A DNA stretch of 9,840 bases from Acidobacteriota bacterium. Its GTDB lineage: Bacteria; Acidobacteriota; Aminicenantia; UBA2199. The translations under genes and the position numbers were made by a program. Of the stretch, positions 1 to 6,999 are shown in pieces. The stretch spans positions 1-9,840 of the forward strand of contig JAKAGC010000092.1 of assembly GCA_021817755.1 (NCBI GenBank), read 5' to 3'. Every line of letters starts with the position of its first letter. The stretch's first letter is position 1. Under the pieces are notes generated by a model. It ran no database searches. It had not been told where the DNA came from and worked only from the letters and a program-made list of their open reading frames with translations.

Positions 1-1578
1 AAAGAGCGCATCCCCTTCACGCGGTACCCTGGATATTTTAAAGTATGGAAATTTTTCTAACCTGGCGAAATTCCATTGTTTTCTATTGTTTTTTAAAGCA
101 ATATTCATTCGTGCGGCAAGCGATGGAATCGATACGTAAGAAACAATGATCGAGGAGATTAGGGCTATCGATATAATATATGCCAATGGAAGATAAAAAA
201 CCCTTAACCTATCTTGAAAAAACAGAGCGAAGGAGAAAAATACGATAATAGTTGTGAAAGTTGATGCTAGAACAGGGACAAAAACGACTCGTGGTCCTTG
301 TATTGCGGATTCTTTCAAATTATAACCATGTTCTCTGAATCGTAAAATACTATCGAAAACAACGACTGCATTGTCAACAAACATTCCGAATCCCAGTGAA
401 AGACCTGCCAGTGTTAGAAGATTTAATGGAATTTTGAACAGATATATGAATGTAAATGTTGAGAATACAGAAAAGAAAACCGAAGAAAATACCAATAGTG
501 TGGATTTTATATCCCGAATAATCAGCATCAGAATAACAAAGATAATCAAAAGAACCAATAAGGAAATTTTTCCCAATCGCCAGAGTTGACGTTCTAGTAA
601 TTTACTTTCATCACTCTGAATAATGAAATTAACATCTCGTAATTTGTTGGCCAGGAATTTTAGCTTGGCTTTAACCTTTTGGGCCGTATCACGGAGGCTC
701 GCTCCTCGTTCTTTGAAGATATCGATTTGAACGAAGCTTTGCCCCTGGAAGCGTCTTTCCTGTACCAATTGCTGATATCCCATAAAAACAGTAGCGACTT
801 CCTTGAGGTATATTTTCTTTTCACCTGCCGTTCCCACTACAATATTTTGTATATCCTGAATTTTTCCCGGATTTTCGGTCATAGAAAACGATATTTCAGC
901 ATAATCCTTTGTAAAGGTGAGAGAGGAATTTGTAAAAAAGGTTTCTCCGATTTTAGCCTGAATATCACGAATATCCAGGCTAAATTTCTTTAAACGTTCC
1001 ATATTTGTTTGAATTTTGATTTCCGGATCTACTCCTCCCACCAGATTAACGGATTCTAAACCAGGGATCGATTTCAGGTAGGGGATAATCTCCTTTTCAG
1101 CCATTTTACGAATAGTATATACAGAATAGCGTTCTCCATAAAGACCGATTTGCAATAAGGGGCGCTGTTCAAATTCTTCCGGTACATTTTGCTGGATCAT
1201 CGGGTTCATTACGTCTCTCGGTAAATCCCGTTGAAGACGGTTCAAACGTTCCCTTAGTTCCACTTCTGCAAAATTCATGCGGGTATCGCGGAGGAATTCC
1301 AATTCCAATTGCCCCTGGTTCTGGTCTGCACGGCTTTTCAATTTTTTCAGACCTTTTATCTGCGTGATTTCACCTTCCGCTGGAACCAGGACTTTTTGAA
1401 GAATCATATCCGGAGAAGCACCCTGCCATAGATATGTTACATACAGAGTGGGAAGTCCTCCTTCCGCTTGCGGAACAGTTTCTATAGGTGAATAAAGAAA
1501 GGAGTAATATCCGAAGATAATGATGAATATAAAAAATATCACCGCCATAACGGGCCGTTCGATGATTTTCTCCATCAT
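1..1578 (-). CDS. RND efflux permease B, N-terminal half (partial)
   Basis: Inner-membrane proton-driven efflux permease of the RND (AcrB/MdtB/SwrC-like) superfamily. The frame stays open from the ATG at 1578 to the left edge, giving 526 codons of an expected 1000 or more. Visible in order: TM1 at about residues 12-29, following the usual short N-terminal ERPV motif; the porter region at about 30-335; TM2 at about 347-364; TM4 with the motif GMFVDNAVVV at 398-406 (Asp402, Asn403); and TM6 ending near 490. AcrB has Asp-Asp in TM4, so the second Asp is Asn here. The start is supported by a Shine-Dalgarno-like AAGGTGA at 1584-1590, 5 bases upstream; a second ATG follows directly at 1575. It lies 19 bases after permease A, so the two are probably cotranscribed. 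Family assignment is certain; the substrate (drug, detergent, lipid or metal) cannot be told from the sequence. Confidence 0.95.
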   Translation of the reverse strand, partial: MMEKIIERPVMAVIFFIFIIIFGYYSFLYSPIETVPQAEGGLPTLYVTYLWQGASPDMILQKVLVPAEGEITQIKGLKKLKSRADQNQGQLELEFLRDTRMNFAEVELRERLNRLQRDLPRDVMNPMIQQNVPEEFEQRPLLQIGLYGERYSVYTIRKMAEKEIIPYLKSIPGLESVNLVGGVDPEIKIQTNMERLKKFSLDIRDIQAKIGETFFTNSSLTFTKDYAEISFSMTENPGKIQDIQNIVVGTAGEKKIYLKEVATVFMGYQQLVQERRFQGQSFVQIDIFKERGASLRDTAQKVKAKLKFLANKLRDVNFIIQSDESKLLERQLWRLGKISLLVLLIIFVILMLIIRDIKSTLLVFSSVFFSVFSTFTFIYLFKIPLNLLTLAGLSLGFGMFVDNAVVVFDSILRFREHGYNLKESAIQGPRVVFVPVLASTFTTIIVFFSFALFFQDRLRVFYLPLAYIISIALISSIIVSYVSIPSLAARMNIALKNNRKQWNFARLEKFPYFKISRVPREGDALF

Positions 1579-1583
1579 AGGAT

Positions 1584-1590
1584 TCACCTT
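1584..1590 (-). promoter_or_regulatory. Ribosome binding site of permease B
   Basis: On the minus strand this reads AAGGTGA and lies 5 bases upstream of the ATG at 1578. It falls in the 19-base gap after the stop of permease A, so permease B can be translated from its own site on a shared transcript. Confidence 0.7.
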
Positions 1591-1597
1591 TTCCCGC

Positions 1598-4500
1598 TTA
1601 GGCACTTGCTTGCTTTTTTTGTTTCCATTTTTCCTTCCATTCTTCAACCACTTCGTAGAATACTGAAATCAAGATAAGTGTAAGGATGGTGGCAAATATT
1701 AATCCACCCATAACCACCAGTGCAAGTGGCCGTTGTAATTCCGAACCGATATCCGATGCGATACACATAGGAATCAAACCGATTACCGAGGTTAATGTAC
1801 TCATCATAATTGGGCGTAAGCGAACCCTGGAAGCCACTAAGGTCGCTTCTCGGATTCCCATCCCCTGTTCTCTGAGCTGATTGGAATATTCAACCTTTAA
1901 AATACCGTTATTATCGACTATACCGATTAACACAAGTATTCCGATACCGGAAATAATATTAAGCGAGTTTCCCGTAATCAGTAGTACGAAGAAAGCACCC
2001 ACCAATCCCATTGGAACTGTAAACATGATAATTAATGGTTGTAAAAAGTTCTCGAATTCCAGTGCGATCAACATGTAAACCAGAATGATGGAGAGCCATA
2101 CCGCATCCGATAGAGAACTAAATGCTTTCCTTCGTTCTTCTTCTTCTCCTGTTGCTGCAAAACGGGTGTTTTGAGGAAAATGGGCTTTTTCAAGCCTGGA
2201 TTCCAATTGTTTGACTGCTTCATCCAGTTTAATATCGTGCCCATCCGCCGAAATTAAGAAATACCTTTCCTGAGAATCACGCGTAATTTTTTTAATGGAG
2301 GGACGTTCTTTATAATACACCAGGTCTTTTAGGAAAAAGGTCTGGTTATTCAAGGTAATTGGTAGCGACAGCATTTCATCGATGCTCATTGTTCCATCCG
2401 AAGGAACGCGTACAAGAATATCATAATTTTTCTGGATTTGTTTTAATGTTCCGGCCTGTTCTCCTCTGACGGCCTGCTCGATATAAGCTGCCAGGATGTC
2501 TTTTCGGATATTGAATTTATTTAAATTTTCTTGCTTGAATTGCAGAGCATAAAGCGGTTTACCTTCTGTTGTGGTATTTTTTATATTTTGAAGTCCTTTT
2601 ATCGATTGAACATCTTTCATAACCATATCTACGGCTCTTTTGCCGTTTTCGATATCATCATAAAAAACCTTTACCTGGAAGTTATCACCACCCGTGGAGA
2701 GATATTGAGAAAGGGTGTTTTTTTCTCCAAAAATAGTGACTTCTTGCAAATCCGCTTTCATATTACTATCATTCAGTAATTGAGTTGTCTCAGCCATTAA
2801 ACGCTTTTGAATATCCGGGTTTTCACATTCGACTATAAAATGAATCGAATTAACCGAGATATCTTCATAACTGGCGGCAAATGTCGAAACTGTTCCCGCT
2901 TCGGTAAATACAAAATTTACCCCTTTCAAGGCTTTTAATTTTTTTTCAATATTAGCAGCAATAATATCTGTTTGCTCGAAACCAAATATAGGCATTGTTG
3001 AGGCTTTAATTTCAAATTTCCTGCTCTTCGGTTGAGGAAGCAGCTCTTTTTTTAACATAATAAACTGGATGCCAATTGCAACAAGGATGATAATGGTAAT
3101 ATAAAATGCGATACTTTTTCGATCCAATATCTTTTTCAAAGTATTATCCAACCAGCGGTCAAATCCTTCCCATATGATGATAAAAATTTTATACATCGGT
3201 TTAAGGAAAAAATCAAGGATTTTTCCAATACCCTTAAAGGTATAATAAAATAATCCCAGAATAATAGCGGCAATAAAATAGAAAATATATCCGATAATTC
3301 GGAAGGGAATCATAAGGATACTGTGAGTTCCCCTTAATGCGGTATAATACCATTTCTTATCCCTTTGTTTTAGTGCTCCCTCGATGAAATCTACTTTATA
3401 AATCGCTTTCATGGCAGATAGGGCAGGTAAAAGAGTTACTGCGACAATCAAGGATGACATCAACGAAAATGTAACGGTTAATGCCTGGTCCCCAAACATT
3501 TTCCCTGCAATTCCATAGAGGAATATAACCGGTAAAAAGACCGCAATATTTGTTAAGGTAGAACCTGTAATAGCTGTTGCCACTTCTTTAGTACCTCGAA
3601 TAACCGATTCGATTGTACTTTCGTTATTGTCCCTATGGCGGAAAATTGCTTCCAATACGACGATGGAGTTATCTACAAACATACCCACTCCAAGCACCAG
3701 ACCTCCGAGGGACATGATATTCAAATTTACTTTGAATATGAACATTAATGCATATGTAGAAGCAATACAAATTGGAGTAACAAGCGATATCAGTAATGGT
3801 TCTTTCCAATTCTGTAAAAACAACATCAGAACAAGTAAAGCGAGTAATGCACCCTGCCAGAGAGAATCTTTCAGGGAGTTCATCGCGGAAATAATCAATT
3901 CCGCTTCTCGCGCTACCACCTGGAATTGAATATCTTTCCCGAATTCTTTGGAAAGATTTTCAAAGGTTTTTTCTGCTTCTTTAGTAGCTTCAACCGTATT
4001 TCCACCTGCCTCTTTATAAAGTAAAAGAGCGATGGATTCTTTTCCGTTAAAACGAATATCACCTTGTTTTAGTTTATTTTTAAAAAATGCCTTCCCTATA
4101 TCTTTTATAAGTACAGGACGGTCGTCGATGCGTTTTACAACAATGTTTTCGATATCGGAAGGAGCAGTGATTTCACCTTCGATTTTTAGAACATAACGCA
4201 GTTTATCTTTTTTAACCGTACCGCTGCTGCGAACTACATTATCTGCTTCAATTGCCTGAACCACATCGGAAAGACTGATATCAAGATTTTTAATCTTTTC
4301 TGGATCGACTTCTACTGAAACTTCCTGGTCATCTCCTCCTCGAATTTCGACTCGCGATATACCCGATAATTGTTCCAGTCGTGGTTTAATAATATATTCG
4401 GCTGTTTCTTTCTGGGTTCTTAAGCTTAGCTTATCACATTTCAAGGTGACCGTCATAATCGGTGCTGCCGATGGATCCCATTCCATTACAAGTGGAGCGC

Positions 4501-4870
4501 CACAGTTATCGGGAAGCGTTCTTCTCGCTTCTTCTGCTTTCTCTTTTGTATGAAGCAATGCGAAATCCATATCCGTTCCCCAGTGAAATTCAAGGGATAT
4601 AACAGAAAGACCTTCTTTTGAGACGGATTCGATTTTCTTTAAACCAGGAACGGAGGAGAGAGGACCTTCTAATTGACTTGTCACAAATCGTTCCATTTCT
4701 TCAGGACCTGAACCCGCATACTCCGTTATTACGGATATTTTGGGATAATTAAGATCCGGTAACAGGTTTAGGGATAGTTTTGTATATGAAATAATCCCCA
4801 ACACGACGATGCCGATGTAGATCATAATTGTTCCCACCGGCCTTTTTACGGATGTATCTATTATACTCAT
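1598..4870 (-). CDS. RND efflux permease A
   Basis: Complete 1090-residue RND permease of the inner membrane (AcrB is about 1050), expected to use the proton gradient to pump substrates toward an outer-membrane channel through the adaptor encoded upstream. TM1 is at about 11-29, the first porter region at about 35-335, and TM2-TM6 at about 337-487. TM4 carries GMFVDNSIVV (Asp400, Asn401). The second porter region runs about 608-920, and TM8-TM12 about 924-1071. TM10 reads GIVDNNGILKVEY (983-995): Asn replaces the AcrB Lys940 position and a Lys sits five residues later at 992. Between TM6 and TM7 there are about 98 residues where AcrB has about 41; the extra part includes a hydrophobic stretch at 518-545 and an amphipathic one at about 554-574. 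The start at 4870 matches the family N-terminus; its Shine-Dalgarno is weak (GAG only). The C-terminus is Lys-rich. Substrate unknown. Confidence 0.97.
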   Translation of the reverse strand: MSIIDTSVKRPVGTIMIYIGIVVLGIISYTKLSLNLLPDLNYPKISVITEYAGSGPEEMERFVTSQLEGPLSSVPGLKKIESVSKEGLSVISLEFHWGTDMDFALLHTKEKAEEARRTLPDNCGAPLVMEWDPSAAPIMTVTLKCDKLSLRTQKETAEYIIKPRLEQLSGISRVEIRGGDDQEVSVEVDPEKIKNLDISLSDVVQAIEADNVVRSSGTVKKDKLRYVLKIEGEITAPSDIENIVVKRIDDRPVLIKDIGKAFFKNKLKQGDIRFNGKESIALLLYKEAGGNTVEATKEAEKTFENLSKEFGKDIQFQVVAREAELIISAMNSLKDSLWQGALLALLVLMLFLQNWKEPLLISLVTPICIASTYALMFIFKVNLNIMSLGGLVLGVGMFVDNSIVVLEAIFRHRDNNESTIESVIRGTKEVATAITGSTLTNIAVFLPVIFLYGIAGKMFGDQALTVTFSLMSSLIVAVTLLPALSAMKAIYKVDFIEGALKQRDKKWYYTALRGTHSILMIPFRIIGYIFYFIAAIILGLFYYTFKGIGKILDFFLKPMYKIFIIIWEGFDRWLDNTLKKILDRKSIAFYITIIILVAIGIQFIMLKKELLPQPKSRKFEIKASTMPIFGFEQTDIIAANIEKKLKALKGVNFVFTEAGTVSTFAASYEDISVNSIHFIVECENPDIQKRLMAETTQLLNDSNMKADLQEVTIFGEKNTLSQYLSTGGDNFQVKVFYDDIENGKRAVDMVMKDVQSIKGLQNIKNTTTEGKPLYALQFKQENLNKFNIRKDILAAYIEQAVRGEQAGTLKQIQKNYDILVRVPSDGTMSIDEMLSLPITLNNQTFFLKDLVYYKERPSIKKITRDSQERYFLISADGHDIKLDEAVKQLESRLEKAHFPQNTRFAATGEEEERRKAFSSLSDAVWLSIILVYMLIALEFENFLQPLIIMFTVPMGLVGAFFVLLITGNSLNIISGIGILVLIGIVDNNGILKVEYSNQLREQGMGIREATLVASRVRLRPIMMSTLTSVIGLIPMCIASDIGSELQRPLALVVMGGLIFATILTLILISVFYEVVEEWKEKWKQKKQASA

Positions 4871-4907
4871 TGTATTTTCTCGATTGTTTCAATGAATCGT
4901 ATTTGCA

Positions 4908-6203
4908 TTAATCCTGGACAATTCTTACTTTTGATTGATGAGCCAATGTCTGGTGACCTTCGATAAGTACTAGATCTCCTTCCTGTACACCTGACAGAAT
5001 TTCTACTTCGTCATCATTTTGATTGCCGATGGTTACATATTCCCAGTTAGCAATACCTGTATTTCCTTTAATATCTCTTACAACAAATACGAGATAGCGA
5101 TCCTGCCTGTAGATAACTGCTTTACGGGGAACTTTGATTACGTTTTCAAATATCTTGTACTCCACATCGATCTCAGCGTGCATACCAGGGAAGAAGTGTT
5201 TATCTTTATTATCAACTTTTACATACACAGTGAGCGTTTTTCTGGTGGGATCGATTTCCGGGTTAATTGCTTGAATATCACCATAATAGAAGCTTTCCGG
5301 ATAAGAATCAAATTTGATACGAACTCGTGTACCTACTTTTAAATTGGCTATTTCCGATTCCAGTGCAAACCCCTTCAGATAAAGCGAATTCAAATTAACG
5401 ATGCGCATTAATTCTTGTCCAGAGCTAATATGTTCACCTTTGCTGATTTTTAAATCCGATACCACACCAGGGAAAGGGCTGGTTACACGTGTTCGTTTAA
5501 GATCAAGTTGTGCTTGTTCTAATGCAATAACAGCAGTCGTAACGCCTTCCTGGGCTTTTCTTACTTCTTCTCTCAAGGTTCCTGAAAAGATTAATTTACT
5601 TTGATAATCATCACTAATGCTTTCGAATTCTTTCTGTGTGATTTTTCCAGCTTCAAGTTTTTTTATCGCTTCCAGGTAGTTGGTTTTTGCTATATCCAAT
5701 TCTTTTTTCTGTGTATCTGAGAGCTTGTTATTATCTTTTATAGACGTTTCTTCCAGGACAAGGTATTTGGAAAAAACACGTAATTTTTCAGCTTCTTTCA
5801 TTTGAACATTTAGTTTTATTTCTGAATCGTTTATTTTGGTTATCACTTGGCCGGTGGAAACAGAATTACCGATAGAAACAGGAATACTTTCAACAGTTCC
5901 TGCTACTTCCGAGCGAACGGTGGTTTTTTCCCACACATCGGCAGAAGCAGAAATATTAAGTCTTAAAGGCAGATTCCCACGTTTAATCTGAATTGCTTTT
6001 ACAGGTAATGCCACTTCATCCTTTTCATTTTTTTCAGAATTTTTATTTAGTACTCCCTGAGCCCCTGCAGAAGCACCGGATTTATCCGCCTGGATTTGTT
6101 CGGTAGTGTCGGTTTGTTGTTTCTCGGTTACCAGCTTATAACCTATAAATACAACAATAGCTGCCATCGTAATCATTGAAATAATCTTCAATACCTTGTT
6201 CAT
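4908..6203 (-). CDS. Periplasmic adaptor (membrane fusion protein) of RND pump
   Basis: 431-residue adaptor of the HlyD/AcrA type that joins the RND permeases to an outer-membrane channel. Residues 5-24 are hydrophobic with no lipobox Cys and no clear signal-peptidase site, so it is probably held by an uncleaved inner-membrane anchor rather than a lipid as in AcrA. A polar linker (about 26-65) follows. The two lipoyl half-motifs are at about 96-127 and 239-270 (TSPFPGVVSDLKISKGEHI, 241-259). They flank an alpha-helical hairpin of about 110 residues (128-236). The beta-barrel is at about 271-350 (FFPGMHAEIDV at 337-347), and the membrane-proximal domain runs to the end (IKVPRKAVI at 356-364). 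The start ATG at 6203 has an AAGGAG 5 bases upstream. It is first in the operon, 37 bases before permease A. Being the only adaptor visible, it presumably serves both permeases. Confidence 0.95.
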   Translation of the reverse strand: MNKVLKIISMITMAAIVVFIGYKLVTEKQQTDTTEQIQADKSGASAGAQGVLNKNSEKNEKDEVALPVKAIQIKRGNLPLRLNISASADVWEKTTVRSEVAGTVESIPVSIGNSVSTGQVITKINDSEIKLNVQMKEAEKLRVFSKYLVLEETSIKDNNKLSDTQKKELDIAKTNYLEAIKKLEAGKITQKEFESISDDYQSKLIFSGTLREEVRKAQEGVTTAVIALEQAQLDLKRTRVTSPFPGVVSDLKISKGEHISSGQELMRIVNLNSLYLKGFALESEIANLKVGTRVRIKFDSYPESFYYGDIQAINPEIDPTRKTLTVYVKVDNKDKHFFPGMHAEIDVEYKIFENVIKVPRKAVIYRQDRYLVFVVRDIKGNTGIANWEYVTIGNQNDDEVEILSGVQEGDLVLIEGHQTLAHQSKVRIVQD

Positions 6204-6208
6204 GCTTA

Positions 6209-6214
6209 CTCCTT
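6209..6214 (-). promoter_or_regulatory. Ribosome binding site of the adaptor gene
   Basis: Reads AAGGAG on the minus strand, 5 bases before the ATG at 6203. It is a full consensus match and fixes the start of the first gene of the efflux operon. Confidence 0.8.
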
Positions 6215-6349
6215 AGTCTATTTAATCAAATTTGCTTTATATTGCGATATTTTGATCTGTTCTTTTTAAATCTATTCTATATCCAATATATACATACATT
6301 TTCACGTAAAAGCAATTATACGAAATATAATCGAAAATGTTTTTTGTTC

Positions 6350-6378
6350 TTGTATATTTTTTTTGTGTCCGGTACAAT
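6350..6378 (+). promoter_or_regulatory. Candidate sigma-70-type promoter of the small membrane protein gene
   Basis: TTGTAT at 6350-6355 and TACAAT at 6373-6378 are separated by exactly 17 bases. Transcription would start near 6385, about 12 bases before the ATG at 6397. If real, it excludes the earlier in-frame ATG at 6337 as the main start and leaves a very short leader with no Shine-Dalgarno sequence. Confidence 0.45.
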
Positions 6379-6396
6379 ATACCATTGAAATTGCAT

Positions 6397-6903
6397 ATGA
6401 TAAACAAACAATTATTAATCATTCGTTCCGTAAGTTTCCAGCAACTGGATAGCAATATAAAAAAAATTGTACAGGAATTTCCCGGACATGAAATTCATAT
6501 CCTGACACATTCACATGGTGTTCTCGCCTGTAAGAATTATGAATCTGTCTCTCATGTTATCGATTATTCCAGTCGGAAAAACTTTTCTATATTTCATCTT
6601 CCCCCAGGTTTGCCACCTGAAAAATCAAGACATTACGAAGCTGTGATTGTTCCGGTTACGAATAAAACTGGGGCAGGCTTTTTGAATGTATTGTTATTGG
6701 CTCTTCGAATCCCCACTGAGCAAATATATCTCTGCAACCTGGTATCGGATATTCGAAAAATCTCCAAAGGTTATATTATTAGATGGTTTTTGAAATCCTG
6801 TCTCTATCGGGCAATGGCTGTATTATTGAGTATTCCTCTGTTCCTGGTATTTATTCCCGGATTTTTAATATTTTTACTTTTTAATCGAAAAAAAGGGGCA
6901 TAA
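6397..6903 (+). CDS. Small membrane-anchored protein of unknown function
   Basis: Predicted 168 residues from the ATG at 6397. An in-frame ATG at 6337 would add 20 mostly hydrophobic residues, but the candidate promoter lies inside that extension, so I prefer the later start. The body (about 1-125) alternates strands and helices: QLLIIRSVSF (5-14), HEIHILTHS (31-39), VSHVIDYSS (51-59), YEAVIVPVTN (80-89), then TGAGFLNVLLLAL (91-103) and EQIYLCNL (108-115). This resembles the Rossmann-like N-terminal half of GT-B enzymes such as the ADP-heptose transferases of family GT9, but is too short for a full enzyme; that is only an impression of shape. Residues 135-162 are strongly hydrophobic and form a C-terminal membrane anchor, followed by a basic NRKKG tail, which fits a cytoplasmic end. 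It stands alone between divergent and convergent neighbours. I do not recognise the family. Confidence 0.65.
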   Translation: MINKQLLIIRSVSFQQLDSNIKKIVQEFPGHEIHILTHSHGVLACKNYESVSHVIDYSSRKNFSIFHLPPGLPPEKSRHYEAVIVPVTNKTGAGFLNVLLLALRIPTEQIYLCNLVSDIRKISKGYIIRWFLKSCLYRAMAVLLSIPLFLVFIPGFLIFLLFNRKKGA

Positions 6904-6909
6904 AATGAA

Positions 6910-6952
6910 AAAAGGTTGAGAGGTGTTTAAACTCACACCTTCTCAACCTTTT
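6910..6952. terminator. Bidirectional intrinsic terminator between convergent genes
   Basis: Left arm 6910-6926 and right arm 6935-6952 pair over 17 base pairs with one bulged T at 6940 and an 8-base loop (TTAAACTC). The outer pairs are A-T, so the arms supply U-tracts in both directions: T6 followed by CATTTT on the minus strand and T4 on the plus strand. It starts 6 bases after the stop of the plus gene and lies 47 bases past the stop of the minus-strand helical-repeat gene. It should end both, probably better on the minus strand. Confidence 0.9.
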
Positions 6953-6999
6953 GAAATTCAGGAAAGATTTTCCTGTATTACATAAAAGTGAGAATTATT

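Larger units (their letters stand above)
6204..6396. promoter_or_regulatory. AT-rich divergent intergenic region with candidate promoters
   Basis: About 190 bases between the efflux operon (minus) and the small membrane protein gene (plus); it must hold the promoters of both. The dyad ATTATA-N5-TATAAT at 6315-6331 places a perfect -10 hexamer on each strand (minus at 6315-6320, plus at 6326-6331), but no good -35 box is seen 16-18 bases upstream of either. It could be overlapping divergent promoters, a regulator site, or chance in AT-rich DNA. I see no gene for a TetR, MarR or two-component regulator in the window. Confidence 0.4.

Noticed and set aside
371..993. Plus-strand open frames over permease B
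   Set aside because: They are antisense to a continuous, clearly homologous RND coding frame and encode no recognisable protein.
6337..6396. Longer N-terminus for the small membrane protein from the ATG at 6337
   Set aside because: The best promoter (6350-6378) lies inside it and there is no Shine-Dalgarno sequence. It cannot be fully excluded, because the plus-strand TATAAT at 6326-6331 could start transcription at about 6337.
6237..6455. Minus-strand open frame of 72 codons across the divergent region
   Set aside because: It begins inside the plus-strand gene, has no Shine-Dalgarno sequence, and has an odd composition rich in Cys, Tyr and Asn typical of translated AT-rich spacer.
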